DNA from: Sympetrum striolatum
Taxonomy: Eukaryota; Arthropoda; Insecta; Odonata; Libellulidae
NCBI GenBank assembly: GCA_947579665.1
Contig: OX388347.1
Span: forward strand, 22,002,562 to 22,066,561
Reading direction: 5' to 3'
Length of the DNA: 64,000 bases
In this document: positions 1-11,389 of the stretch, piece after piece
How positions within the stretch are numbered: position 1 is the first letter of the stretch
How the letters are laid out: every line of letters begins with the position of its first letter
Translations under genes and position numbers: made by a program
The notes under the pieces: model-generated
The model's input: the letters and a program-made list of their open reading frames with translations, nothing else
Database searches by the model: none
What the model was told of the DNA's origin: nothing

Positions 1-1345
1 CAAAATCTTGTGTTACACAATGGCTAATTTGATATTCGATATTTTGCTACACTCTATAATTATATTATTATAATTTGTTACATTCGATAGACTAACCAGA
101 TATAAAAATATTTGCACCTTGCTAATCAATGATTTCATAGGTTTTCCCAAGAAATATTTTGCGCAGTTCGTAGAGAACCATTTTGGAATTCTAAGTTTCA
201 TCCTTTATATTAGGCTTTGGTTTGTTGATTTCGGTTATTCCTTCAGTTCCTTTGGTTATATGCCGTGCCAGAAAAACCTAAATCAAGCAGATTCAAGAAA
301 CTCGTATTTCCCTCGGTTTTTGCGTGTTTTAAAATTCGCAAAGGAATTTTTCATTCCGAAAGAAAAGAATGAAAGTTTGAATTGGTTTTGCGTTTTAATT
401 TTTTGAGTTCTCACTTCCTCACGTAAGATTTCTTGGGAAAAAAACCCCATCAAATATTACTGTGATACTAAAATATTCATGCAAATTCTTGTGAAGTATA
501 TTTTTTGCTAAACTTAAATTATTTTTCATTCTATGTAGAAAGTCTTTCTTAGAATGGAAGTGGATGTTTCTCAGGTTTTGGTGACGATCCTCTTTATTTT
601 TGAATAAATAACAATATTGACGCAGTAGCAAATTTAAATATTCTGCATAGTAAGGTCAAATTCGTGCAATAATTTTTGTCAACGTGGTTGTGAAGAGGTT
701 GAAACTTAAGTCAGCCTAAGCCTCCATTTCCATTGATTAACTTGAGCACAGACCAGAATAATTAAAAAAAGAAAAGCGAACTTAGTCTACTTTTATTGCA
801 GTTGGTAAAATAACACACACTCCGCTGTCTAAATAGTCGCTAGGTCTAATGTACAGAAGCCAATAGTACAGTATGACTAATTCTTCGTATTTTTAAAAAC
901 TTCGAAAGATTTTTAAGGAAAGATTTATTATAAAGACGCACGATTTTTCAGTCATTCCAGCAATGATAACTCATGGGAATATATAAATACGTATTGGCTA
1001 TTAATATGATACAGGAATTTTCTTAGAGAAATTTCAATTTTTATGATATGCCGGTAGTTTTCTTGCAACTTGACCTTATGTAGACAGCTTTGCTGACAGT
1101 CATACCAGTTGCCTGAATGAAAGTTATGAATTGTAACCCATTAAGCAAAGTATACGATTTTGGTGCCATCTAATGTGTAGAATCAAATCCCTTTCGTAAT
1201 ACATCCTTGTAAAGAAGACAACAAGTACTGAAAAATATTCGAAAAGAAGATAGCCGTTAACTCTCTCTCGTATAAATGCAATAAAATAAGCTGTATTCAC
1301 ATATAAATTCTAAATCCTTTTATGATAATAACATCCATGGGAACT
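1..1345. other. AT-rich DNA without a recognised gene
   Basis: Open frames here are under 100 codons, rich in Phe, Ile, Lys and Asn as expected from AT-rich DNA, and match no protein I know. I see no transposon termini, tRNA-like motif or tandem repeat. Confidence 0.6.
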
Positions 1346-1349
1346 ATTA

Positions 1350-1610
1350 CATCCTAGTAGGAGGAACAATCGCTTCGTTTCCCCCAATGGGTCAAGATGA
1401 TAAAGATTTGAAGCTACCCAGGATGGTGGTTAGTTGCCATTGGTGGCCTACAATGGACCCGTTACCTTGCGGCGAATGCAAAGAAGATGGCATGAGAGTG
1501 GGTTATGTGACATCGCACCACCCACGGCTGATGTCGCTGGGACTTCTTTCACGCCATCGATTGGGTTTTGAAGAAATTTGGAATTCGATATAATATTATG
1601 TGATCATATA
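1350..1610. other. GC-richer block, unassigned, possibly an old transposon piece
   Basis: This block is clearly GC-richer than the DNA on either side. It has a 68-codon open frame on the plus strand (from 1387) and open stretches on the minus strand. The composition jump and abrupt borders suggest an inserted, decayed repeat, possibly LINE-derived on the minus strand, but no diagnostic motif is present. A short exon is the alternative; I see no convincing splice pair. Confidence 0.25.
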
Positions 1611-4600
1611 GAATAATCAATCATGAAAATGTTTTAGCTTCTCGATAATTTCATCTCATTGATAATTTTCAGCTCTTTAGCTCAACGGAAAAGAAGGAAA
1701 CATTTTTAAGGTTTTTTTAAGTGAATCCATAATCTACTCAAAATGGAGATACTTCGCTATTTTATTAATGCCCTCGATTTTGACGTGTTTTAGAATCGTT
1801 ATCATAGATTACCTGCGGGGATAAAGTAATATTTTAGTGTATAGTTACTTTTAAATAAGAATAGGGACTTTGCATGTTTTTTTTCGTAATGTACAAAATA
1901 AAACATTCATAAATCGAAATTTAATCCAGCGAGATAGCATTTCCGCCATTTTAAAGAATGCTTGACACTCGTTGAGAAAAAGTTGCGGTTATAAAAGAGA
2001 AGAATAACATGGTGGCGATTGGATCGAAACATGAATAAGGGACGAGGAGGCAAGTTCAGAAAGAGTTCAGTAAGGAGATTTCTGCGTTATGGGAAGGGGT
2101 GAATATGGGGTGGAAAAAAACGATGGGCGTGGCGGGGAAACAGCTAATATTCTGAGTGCCCATTACCCGTCATGAATTTTTCATCAGCGTGTTAAGTTAG
2201 GGGAGGAAAATTGGGATGGATGGAAAGGAGTGGGAGTATCTAACCTTAGATAGTTATTTTTTCTGCTTATTTCCGAGGAAGAGCGAGGAAAAAAAGGGCT
2301 GGACGTGAGCCTCTAAAGTTTGCTCCCTGCTCACACGTTCAAATCGTCAGATAATGAGCTCCCAATCCTAACCCTTGTTATAATTCTGAGGAACCGTCGT
2401 CTGAAAGGGTCTGCTTGTGTTTTTGAACCATCTGTCTCATGATCACGCTTCGAGAATTCGGGTATCAAGCGATCCGTTATGATTTCCTAGCTATCAATTG
2501 AGATGAAACACGGAGTAATGTTGGATGGATTAAATTGCAATTAGATTATATTTAGTCTCACTGTTTAAGTTTTTGGGGTAGAGGTGTCATTGTGTGCTAC
2601 ATTCGAATACGGTTCCAATGTGTGTACTTCTTGGGGAAGATATTTTGATTTTTGACTCAACAAAACGTGAAGTTAACCGAGTAAAATTTCACCGAGTCCA
2701 TACATTAAAATAAGACGTTTAAGTGTTTTGGGAAATTCTTTGGGACTTAAAATTCTAAGTAAACAGAGTAAATACTTAATGCGCTTCTGACTTTTGACTT
2801 AATCGAGCCATAATTTACAGAAGATATGACTGTTTAAGAAAAATTACAGTGCAAATACTATTTAGTAATAGTAATTTAAGCGATTAGAAAAAACAAATTA
2901 CCTTCAACAAAGAATAACTACGACTCCTTACATAATTTAAAATAAGACAGATGTAATGCTAACCGAGAGCCAAAATAAGCTACGCTCTAAACTTAAAACA
3001 ACGGAGACATAAATAAAAGATTTTCTTCTCATGCATCCTTTCCTTGTAAAATACGAAGGGTATTCCTATTTCTTTTTATCTTACCAACTCTTATTTTGCT
3101 TTATACGCTAATGAATCCCGGGTTGGATTTTCCGATTAGGGTATGGTCTTGTGTGATTATCATTGTTAATACCTACCACTGAAAGGGTCCAGAAAATGAA
3201 AGTTTGCGGGGTGTATGAAATAAAAAAATATCAGTTAAATGTATCAGTTTTGTTTCGTCTCCATCATTTATCATCTCCTTTAATTTGTCTAGTCCTCGAT
3301 CAAACTTGAAATACGTTTATTTTCACCTTCCACTCTTTTTGCTACCAAAATTATTATTTCTTTAGATTAGTCGACTAACTAGGGCTAATAGAGATTCGCT
3401 GAAAACGGGAAAATAGTATTTAGATACCCTGTATACATCGAAATAAATACGTATCAAAGAGTTCACTCCGCGAAGATATCGAGCGATTTTCATTTTATTT
3501 CTGCAAGAAAATACTAATAATTATAGTAATAATTTCAAATTAATGCATTTTATAAAATGTCTATTAGGAAATGATAAACGTCAATTCACCTAGCTGGTAT
3601 GTTTTTTTTTAATAATGGGAGTTTAAACATTGAAATTAGCTCAATTATTCCTAACCGTGTTACACTTTACATTCTACCTCAATTTTCATATGCTTCTGAT
3701 TCTTTTTACGGGGAGCGCTTTGAGTAATCACTTTTCAGAAAAAGAGCACTCCTCTCATATTTACGCTATCAGATAAAATCCATTTCCATGGTTCATTTTG
3801 CAAAGGGCGAAACGAAAAAACAGCCAGCTGAATATTGCGTTGCAATTTAATTTATGAGGCAAAAACTTGGAGATTCATCTCTGCAATGGATGATTTATGG
3901 GATATGATCAGCTATTTCTCCAGCTGATAATGTGTAGCACAAAATTTTCATTGTGGAATATTTTACGAAATAATCTAATCTTTAGTACCTCACCCCCATT
4001 TATAAACTATAATATACGAATTTGTATTTTTCCGACATAAAACTCGAAATATTTTCTTGGAGCCTTCAATGGAAAACGGTATTTGATTTTTTTAATGAAA
4101 TGAATTTTTGATGAACAATTTTATCCTTTTAATGCATGTTCAAAAATTTTAACATGTTCTAAGTGGTTTTTCAATGCAATTAACTAAGGCATGATTGATA
4201 TATTAAACTTATACGATTTATCCTAGTGAAATTTCTTTTACTTGGCGGGATATCTATGAAAGAGTTTCCAATTTATTATATTTAGATTACTTTAACTAAT
4301 ACTTAAGCTACCTATCCTACAAAGGCTGAAATTCAAGAACCGAATCGCAACAACAATATGGGCTAACTTGATATGGAAATTGATCTTTTACAGTGTGTGA
4401 GCTAAAGTCGTTGGAAAACTCAAGCAACGTTCAGTTTCTTGCAGCATATATTTGTCTGGAGGAGCTTCCTTTGATAGTACTTCCTACCTTCTAACTATCT
4501 ACAGAACTTTACGTGTCAAAGTAACTTTTACGTCAAACTACTTATTTCTTTATATCCGACAGGGTCCATTTACAAATATTACAAAGTATGAAAATAATTT

Positions 4601-4895
4601 TTCTTTAATATTTACATATATAGCATGTTTACTATGTTCTTCCTTTACGTAAATTTAATCCTTCAAAAAATTATGATTAATTAGTCAGTTGTGAAGAATT
4701 ATAAATTATGAATCGAAGAATGATGCATCGGATTAAAGTTGTTTTCTTGCGGGGTTTTTACGCGTTTTAATAAACTGATTTTTGTAGGAATTCTTATCGT
4801 ATGCGATTTAAAGTTAGTTAGCACCCTCAAAAACATACACCTATGGACAATTACATGAGAGGCATTAATAATAGACGAACTCATGCGACTATGGT
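1611..4895. other. Gene-less stretch with one GC-richer island
   Basis: Mostly AT-rich unique-looking DNA. About 1930-2480 is purine-rich and GC-richer on the plus strand and has no open frame of note. The rest shows only short AT-rich frames. No transposon ends were found. Confidence 0.55.
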
Positions 4896-4896
4896 C

Positions 4897-4972
4897 TAAC
4901 CGGAAAGATCCGGTTAGTGGAGATTCGAACCCGGGGCCTTTGTGTTGTATCTGGCTAACCGTCACCGCGGCA
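4897..4972 (-). mobile_element. tRNA-like sequence (tRNA-derived SINE head or tRNA pseudogene)
   Basis: Read on the minus strand, the block contains an A-box-like segment (GACGGTTAGCCAGAT, about 4966-4950) followed by a perfect B box (GGTTCGAATC, about 4930-4921), in the order and rough spacing of an RNA polymerase III promoter. The acceptor stem does not pair properly, and the 3' side runs into a local palindrome (AACCGG...CCGGTT, about 4898-4917), so this is not an intact tRNA gene. The likely origin is a tRNA-derived SINE; a simple tRNA pseudogene is the alternative. Confidence 0.55.
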
Positions 4973-4974
4973 GA

Positions 4975-6170
4975 TTATTATTGTTACTTTTTAGCTAAAC
5001 CTTTTAATTCATATTACGACACATAAATTTAATTTTACCTTATTTTTTGCCATACCGAACAGTAATTGCTAAATTACATCGTAGTAATAATTAAAATTCT
5101 CCTTCATAGCTCAATAAATGAAAGAATGAAAAGTTTCCACAAATTGCAGTTTTCCTTTATTTTAGACACGCGATAGTTGAATTATTGCAGACAATAATAA
5201 CGTAAAAGTATTTCAGCAGAATTTAATTTCATATGAGTATGTCTAATTGTGTTTTAAATGTAAACAATGCAACAGAACGCACTCATTTTATTTAAGAGCG
5301 CAGCAAAATTATAAGCCTTTCAAATTCATATGATTATTATACATGAAACATGCTTTTTGCATTAGAGCACTTATGAAATTTATTCGCAAAAACATCCAGT
5401 GTGCATTAGAATATTAAAATAGTATTAAACTAATATTACAGTGCACTTGGCACGATGAAATGTACTTATTCAGTTATTTATATTATAAATATAGTATATT
5501 TGTTTTCATTTTCAAAGAATTGGTTGCGTCAGATTCTAATGAACTAGTATTAGCACAATTTACCCTTCCAATCCACAGGCATGAGATTGTGAGACTTATC
5601 GGCCATACAAATTCAGCCAAAGGAAATGAGATTCAGAAAATTCAATCCTGGAGAGTAAAGCAGTTAAATGTCCAATCTATCTAGGCTAAAGAAATCGTGG
5701 GAGGGCACGGAATGGAGTTAATAAAGCAGTGAATTTGGGATGAAGACGAAAAAGTCAATTAGGATCACTGATCCTTTTTTTTCTAACAATAGGCTCCTTT
5801 AAGCGATTCAGGGAAGGGATTACACAAGCTGCTTAATTCCTTAATTAATAAAACAAGCGGATTTGGAGGGAAATTAGCATGAAAAGAGTTGAGGGAGGAG
5901 GTTTTTATGAAAACTGAAAATGCATGACTAAAGAAAAAGGTGTAAAAAATACGAACAAAAAGTGATGTTTTAATAGAAAAGCGTTCTTACTTTGGTCGGT
6001 AGAAACACAGAATATTTTAACAAGAGGTAGTATGATTATCTCGGACAATCAGATAAATGATTTTAGATTAGATGGAACAAATTTAGTTTAAATTGTCTTT
6101 CATTTGCATTTGTACAAATGCTCCGTTTCAAAACTTGGGATCCTTAGTTTTTTATATAAACATATACGTA
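4975..6170. other. AT-rich DNA; short stretch resembling the 48.2-kb tandem repeat
   Basis: No gene recognised. Around 5575-5605 the string GCATGAGATTGTGAGACTT closely resembles the start of the ~105-bp tandem unit at 48.2 kb (GCCTGAGATTGTGAGACTT), which suggests a dispersed copy of one repeat family. The 74-codon frame that spans it is probably not coding. Confidence 0.45.

Positions 6171-6201
<31 letters not shown>
6171..6201. repeat. (AAT)n microsatellite, likely the tail of a minus-strand LINE
   Basis: About ten AAT units. On the minus strand this is a (TTA)n tail directly after AATAAAGCCG, as expected of a non-LTR retrotransposon 3' terminus that ends in a trinucleotide repeat. Confidence 0.85.
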
Positions 6202-6204
<3 letters not shown>

Positions 6205-6275
6205 CGGCTTTATTCGGGCGAGATTGAGACTAAAAGTCTCCTTTTCCATCTAACCCATCGTCATACAATACATAA
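6202..6275 (-). mobile_element. LINE 3' terminus (AATAAA plus TTA tail), truncated copy
   Basis: On the minus strand the order is GACGATGGGTTAGATGGAAA, then a short hairpin (GAGACTTTTAGTCTC), then AATAAAG, then (TTA)n. The plus-strand piece at 33.49-33.57 kb has the same order (GACGATGAGCTGGATGGAAG, a hairpin around TTTTTAGTC, AATAAAG, TTATTATTATTA). Two independent copies with the same hairpin-AATAAA-trinucleotide order mark one retrotransposon family. How far the copy extends past about 6275 is unclear; the frame at 6230-6415 is not recognisable as protein. Confidence 0.6.
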
Positions 6276-6279
6276 ATAA

Positions 6280-8398
6280 TTAATTTAAAGAGATAGTATG
6301 AAAAAGATATGAGAAGAAATTGTGGATGTAAAAAACCTAAGAAATTCTTAGGAAAAAAATGTATCCACTGCAGGAAAACACCCACTAAGAAGGGGGGTGT
6401 GAAAAACCTGCGCAAACCTACCGATAGTATTAACTAAAAAGATGGTAAATAAGGTGTGGTATAAACTACGGTATTCATCATAAACATTTTTTAGTAAAAT
6501 AAGGTAGTTTATTTGTTAATATAGAACAATAGATTGAATTTAAGCCCGGGGCTGAGTAGTAAGTACAAATCTAGTATCATAATTTTGATTTATAATCTAC
6601 AGGTTGAAAACCTACGTATGTATTTGGAAATAAAATTTTTGTCACAAGAATTTTGAATCATGCACTAAATTATACTTCAATCATTAGTTAAGAAAACCGT
6701 TTCGTGATAATCACAGGTTTAATCACAAAAAATAAACTCAAAGAAAATGATACTACTCAATAAGGTTATAAACAATTTACAGCTTTTCATGTAGTTGAAA
6801 TGCGCATATGATTCATTCTCTTCCTAGATTTACTTACAACTCAAATTGCATACGACCTTTTACCTACGGAACTCATTCCTTTTCCGAGTTCTTCGTTTTC
6901 TTCAGTCATTACCAAGCTTTAAAATTATCCACGTATTAAACATTACATTTTCACCCCTCCATATATGTATGTATAGCATTTTTCTTTTCTTACCTGCACC
7001 ACATACGAATACATATTTGGTTATATTGGTAGAAAATCAACGGAAGTATCTGCAAGTAGGCTATATTTAATGACAAAAGACCAGTTGCCAACTTCTTATT
7101 CGATAAACAATGTAAAATTGTTGCAAAAATATATTGAAATTAAATGTAAAGTGATGTTGCAAATAATACAATCAATATAAATGGCAAGTATGACTAACAG
7201 ACTTTTCAGTAGCAGATATTTAAAGAATATAAAATAATTGAAAGTTGTTAAATTACTCGTTTAATTGGGTGTCAGTCAAGTGAGCGTCTGTCAAAAAAGA
7301 TCATATTACTCCTAAAAGTCCATAGATAGCCTCTGTAGCCTATAGATCTGAAAGATGAATTACTAATGAATAAAGTCTATGTTGCACTGAAATTGCTAGC
7401 CAAGCAACTCTGTCTCAAGACCAATAAAATTAATAACAAATCATAGATTCTAAAACCGATAAGCTATAAAAACTCAAGCAAGAATACTATAAGGTCAAAA
7501 ACCATGTTAAATAAAATATCCATGTATTTTATCGTCAATGGTAATGCAATACACATAGAATACGTAATAATTCTTCATAATAAATTTTTTAGAGCGCAGT
7601 TTTACATCTCTGTGCAGTCGTTTTTGATTTTTAAGTCTACAAATTGTTTTCTTAACTCAATAGATCATCATAACCAGAAAGGAGACTGGTTGATATCAAC
7701 CATTTCGCGAGGGATCGAATTTTACGAGATAATCATCTGCCTGAGGAGAATATCGGATAAAAAACGTTTGCTCACAACAATTTATCATGATTTATTCTCG
7801 AATCGTCAAACCTTTAATCCGACCATCAATTTCTCAGGGCGAATCCCAATTTTCCTCCCTCGCATCTTTCACTCTCCATTGACTCTATCTTCCCGGAAAT
7901 AGCCACGCCCACTCCACTCACTCTTCCGATCGGAGAATTTTTGAAACTATTAACCTCTCTCTCTCTCTCTTTCCTCTATTCCGATATCCGTGATTTTCCT
8001 TCCTCCGATCGGATAAGAAAATTGTCTCCACGATCATTTCCATTTCTCCACTCAGTCCGAGGTCCTCGTCTCCCATGCATCTCGAGAATCTGGAGGAAAA
8101 CTCCTATAACCAATTTCTCTCGGAGAAAAATGGTTGAGAGAACTGACTATACCATTCGTATTCTCTCATAAACATTTACTCTTGGTTGTTTGTGGGAGTT
8201 ATTCCCAACTAACACCCTCAGAAACACTAGTTTTAAGTTCTTGGTGTAGGAGTATGTTTGGGATAATACCTCAAGGCGTAAACGGACCTGGAAACTTGCC
8301 AAGGGGAAGGATTTAAGACAGTTTTGTTGTCCAGTTAACTTTTAAATGCCATTTTAACACGATTAAGGTTGTAGATGTGTTATGATCGTAGTGAAATC
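6280..8398. other. Gene-less stretch; GC-richer island at about 7.66-8.18 kb
   Basis: The first 1.3 kb is AT-rich and featureless. From about 7660 the sequence is richer in CpG and pyrimidines, with a CT run at about 7955-7971 and open frames of 132 and 76 codons. The inferred peptides are low-complexity (Ser, Phe, Leu, Arg) and I recognise none, so I do not call a gene. Confidence 0.5.
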
Positions 8399-8615
8399 AC
8401 AAGATTTTATCAAAATCCATATTGAGAAAACTTTTACTAGACCACAGAGAAGGTACACAAGCGACCATGGTTTCGCAGCATAGCTGCATCATCAGGCCGT
8501 GGTCGCTTGTGTACCTTCTCTGTGGTCCAGTAAAAGTTTTCTCAATATGGATTTTGATATTATTAATAACTACCACAAAGTTACGCCTGATTCCGTTTCG
8601 TTTACAAGATTTTAT
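8399..8615. mobile_element. Penelope-like palindromic element with hammerhead motif and 12-bp target duplication
   Basis: A 12-bp direct repeat, ACAAGATTTTAT, lies at 8399-8410 and 8604-8615 and is read as a target-site duplication. The arms of a near-perfect inverted repeat are at 8408-8467 and 8500-8559 (about 60 bp; one internal mismatch). The 32-bp centre holds a hammerhead-ribozyme-like core on the minus strand. After the right arm comes a ~45-bp single-copy tail containing CCACAAAGTTACG. Duplications of this length and hammerhead motifs near the termini are known for Penelope-like elements. There is no coding sequence, so the copy is non-autonomous or a solo terminus. A second copy of the same design is at 52.76-52.96 kb. 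Confidence 0.65.
8468..8499 (-). ncRNA. Hammerhead ribozyme-like core in the palindrome centre
   Basis: On the minus strand the core box CTGATGA (8495-8489) is followed by a 5-bp stem GCAGC/GCTGC (8487-8483 with 8479-8475), then GAAAC (8474-8470), then the short self-complementary ACCATGGT and a GTC cleavage triplet. This is the compact stem III form seen in Penelope-associated hammerheads. The long palindrome arms outside would supply stem I. All core bases visible here agree with the consensus, so self-cleavage is plausible. There is one extra T between the CTGATGA box and stem II. Confidence 0.6.
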
Positions 8616-8730
8616 GTAATGCTCTTACTGCAAAATGATCCACAAGGAAGCGATTGCCTTTTTTCCCCTTTGGATCCGTCTATTTTGCGAGGGTTTTATG
8701 GTACTCAGCTTCTTGACCCGATAACTAAGA

Positions 8731-9043
8731 GTGCGACCATTCTGAGTTCGACAACTCAGTGTGCGACAACTCATCGGACCCGACAACTCACCGTACGAGA
8801 ACTGACTGGGCGACAGCTCATTGCGCGAGCAACAGATCGCTACGACAACTGAAATAATATCAAATTTTGAACGCTCAAACAATTGAGCGAAAGTCTATTT
8901 ACCGATTTCTGATTTAACTGGTTAATAAGTTATTAATAATATTAATAATAATTAAATCGCGCGATGAGCTGCCTCAAGGTGAGCTGTCGGGTCCAATGAG
9001 TTGCCACACTCTGAGTTGTCGTAATCACTCTGAATTGCCACTG
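8731..9043. mobile_element. Fold-back element with arms made of ~17-bp minirepeats
   Basis: The left arm (about 8731-8829) contains repeated units around GCGACAACTCA with period about 15-18 bp. The right arm (about 8958-9043) contains the reverse complement, around TGAGTTGTCG and TGAGCTGTCGG. Arm-to-arm similarity is high over about 85 bp, including TCGGACCCGACA against TTGGACCCGACA. The centre (8830-8957) is AT-rich and unrelated. Long inverted arms built from internal direct repeats are the hallmark of fold-back transposons. No transposase frame is present and I could not settle a target duplication. Confidence 0.6.
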
Positions 9044-9049
9044 AGCCGC

Positions 9050-10000
9050 TTAGCTTGTATGCTAAAAAGCTCCTGACTTTGAAAGACATATTTGAGTTAT
9101 AATTGGTTCGATATGCAAATTCGTGGTTTCATTTTATTTGAATACAATCCTATACGTAGAAGTTGGCCTATTAGCGTGATCATTAAAAGTTACTATGCTT
9201 TTATTCATTTCGTTTATTTAATCGTCCTCGCTTTTTACGTTTTTGAACGAAACAAATATTACCTTTATTGCTTATTTTTTCAGTTCTGTGCGTCTTCATT
9301 CATTTTTGAAAGTAAACAGAGGCTTTGTTTGTTTACTGTTTATTTTGTTACTAACCAAGCAACCGGATTGGTTGATTATTGAAATTCCGTCCCAGATATA
9401 GTTTTGCTACCTTCAGGCTAGGAATGATAACCCAAGATAGGGCTATAATGACTTAGCTCATAACGACTTTCTGCCAGAGTAAGGCATGATTCTCGTAACG
9501 TAGGATCTCCTCATTGATGGGTGAATGCATGAATGGCTCCGACTTATCATTCTGAGGCCCCATTATGAACTGGTGATGAGCCGTAGTCTCATAGCTAAAA
9601 AATATATGTTGCTTTAGATTGGATATATGGGGAAAATAGATGGATGTCGGATGACTTGTAAATAATGATCTAGAAAACCTAGGGCAAATGTGGATGATGA
9701 AGCCCTAAGGATAAAGTGCCTTCCGGAGAGTAAGCTATGCCCGCAGGTGATACTGATTCAGTCGCCTTTGTTTAGCCAATTCTTTTATTTACTAAATTAA
9801 AAAATGTAAAAATAGACAGTTAAACATTAGCTCTATGTGGATCATTAAAAATAATTTAATTAAATTAAATTTATGTATGGAGTTCCACATGCTGTATGCT
9901 TCTTCCATCGAATTAGTCATATTTTCAATTTCTTCCTTATTAATTCTTAGCCTTTACAAATTGTTTTCGAGATGATTCCAAGCAGTTGAAATATTTTTTA
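9050..10000. other. No feature recognised
   Basis: The 96-codon plus-strand frame at 9092-9382 is hydrophobic and very rich in Phe, Tyr and Ile, as AT-rich DNA gives by chance. No repeat or transposon end was found. Confidence 0.5.
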
Positions 10001-10004
10001 ATAA

Positions 10005-10600
10005 TGAGTAACATTAAAATGATGGAAAAGGTGGATACATTTTCTTACTTGTGAAGTACTCGTTCGTGGAATGGAAGATGCAAAGATGAGATTCGAAAAT
10101 GAATAGCCTTGGCGAAGGAAGCCTTTCTGAAGCGAAGGGAATTTATGACTAAAGGTCTTGACAAAGGAATCAGGAAAAGATTGGTGAAATCCTTTTTTTG
10201 GAGTTTGCTGCTTCATACTGCGAAACATATACTTTAAGAAAGGAGGAATTCAGACGTTTGGGGGCCTTCGAAATATGGGTATGGCGTAGGATGGGAAAAG
10301 TAAGTTGGGCTGATAGGAAAACAAACACGGAGGTGCTGGAGATGGTTGGGGAGGAGAGGGCATTAATTGAAGTGATTAAACACCGACAGAGGAAATGGGT
10401 GGGTCAAATATTGAGGGGAGAGGGATTGGCGAAGACTGTCATTGAGGGTAGAATTCATGGGAAAAAACAGTGGAGAAGAAAAAGATAGAAGATGTTGGAT
10501 GACTTAAAGGGTGTGGTTAACTATATGGAAATGAAGGAGATGGTGATTAATATGGATTTTTGAATGTACATGAACCTACCGAAAGGTAGGATTGGTACCT
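10005..10600 (+). mobile_element. LINE fragment: C-terminal part of reverse-transcriptase ORF2
   Basis: Conceptual translation, with at least one frame change and a lost base near 10200, gives the C-terminal region of a non-LTR ORF2: AKEAFLKRREFMTKGLDKGIR and RKRLVKSFFWS, then the open frame from 10198 with CETYTLRKEEFRRLGAFEIW, MGKVSWADRKTNTEVL, VIKHRQRKWVGQILRGEG and MLDDLKG. This tail is typical of a LINE clade widespread in arthropods and molluscs. The polymerase and endonuclease domains are missing, so the copy is 5'-truncated and dead. A second copy lies in reverse at 34.48-35.16 kb; both share the strings GGAGGTGCTGGAGATGGTTG and GAAGTGATTAAACAC. Confidence 0.8.
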
Positions 10601-10744
10601 TCTGTTAACAAATGTCCCGTGTTATCAAATGTCTGAAATACATCAAGATTATAACCGTAAATTTCTAGTGAACTGTTTTTATAGACAGCATGCGAACTTT
10701 CATTGCTTTTGTTTTGTCATCGCCAATCTATATAATTTTAGGGT

Positions 10745-11385
10745 TTAGAGCCAGATGACCCATATCGGCTTCAATATTATGAGTGCTCCTAGAGAAAGTA
10801 ATATTTCAGTAACGGAGTCTTCTATAGAAAAGTTAACAGATTGATAGGTGTATTTCAGACTAAAACAGGAGGTGATGCTTGGGAAGAACTGAAGACCAGA
10901 ATGGAAACGCCAAACTACATAGGAAAAGGGGATCACGAGTATAAATAAAAACTGAGGAAGCAAAGAACGGATGCAGCGAAATTTTCATTCATAAATAGAG
11001 GGATAAATGAATGGAATAGGTTACCTGATGGAGTGCTTATCGAAAAGTATAAAAGAATTTAAAAATAGACTTAAAAATTTATAGTTGCAAAATTATAATT
11101 CGTATATGCATAAGATATATTTGTATCTTTGGACAACCATGTATTGAACGGGAATAGTTTATGTAAAAATTGTGGTTTTTTTATTTTAAATGGATGGAAA
11201 TTTGTTGTACGATTATGATTCAGACTAGCATGTAACATTGTATTGTGTAAGACTTTAATTTCTGAATTTTTTATATATGTTATTTGGAAAATTGTAGACA
11301 AACTTGCAAATTGTTACCATCGGACTAGTTGTCCATTTGTAACACCTGTATTTATAATAATTATAATAAAATAGACAATATTTTG
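10745..11385 (+). mobile_element. Second LINE fragment: ORF2 C-terminus and 3' tail
   Basis: Around 10950-11075 the plus strand reads KQRTDAAKFSFINRGINEW followed by NRLPDGVLIE, with a remnant of KEFKNRLKNL in a shifted frame. This Phe-rich, NEWNRLP-type ending is characteristic of reverse-transcriptase C-termini in CR1/Jockey-like non-LTR elements. Stop codons and frame changes show that it is decayed. The 3' side ends in an AATAATTATAATAAAA run near 11355-11372. It belongs to a different family from the fragment just upstream, so two insertions lie side by side or one is nested in the other. The upstream border is uncertain. Confidence 0.6.
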
Positions 11386-11389
11386 GGCA

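Noticed and set aside
4897..4972. Functional tRNA gene
   Set aside because: A and B boxes are present but the acceptor stem does not pair and the 3' side is a palindrome.
9092..9382. Hydrophobic 96-residue peptide as a membrane protein
   Set aside because: Phe, Tyr, Ile and Val richness follows from AT-rich DNA; no start context, domain or conservation can be seen.
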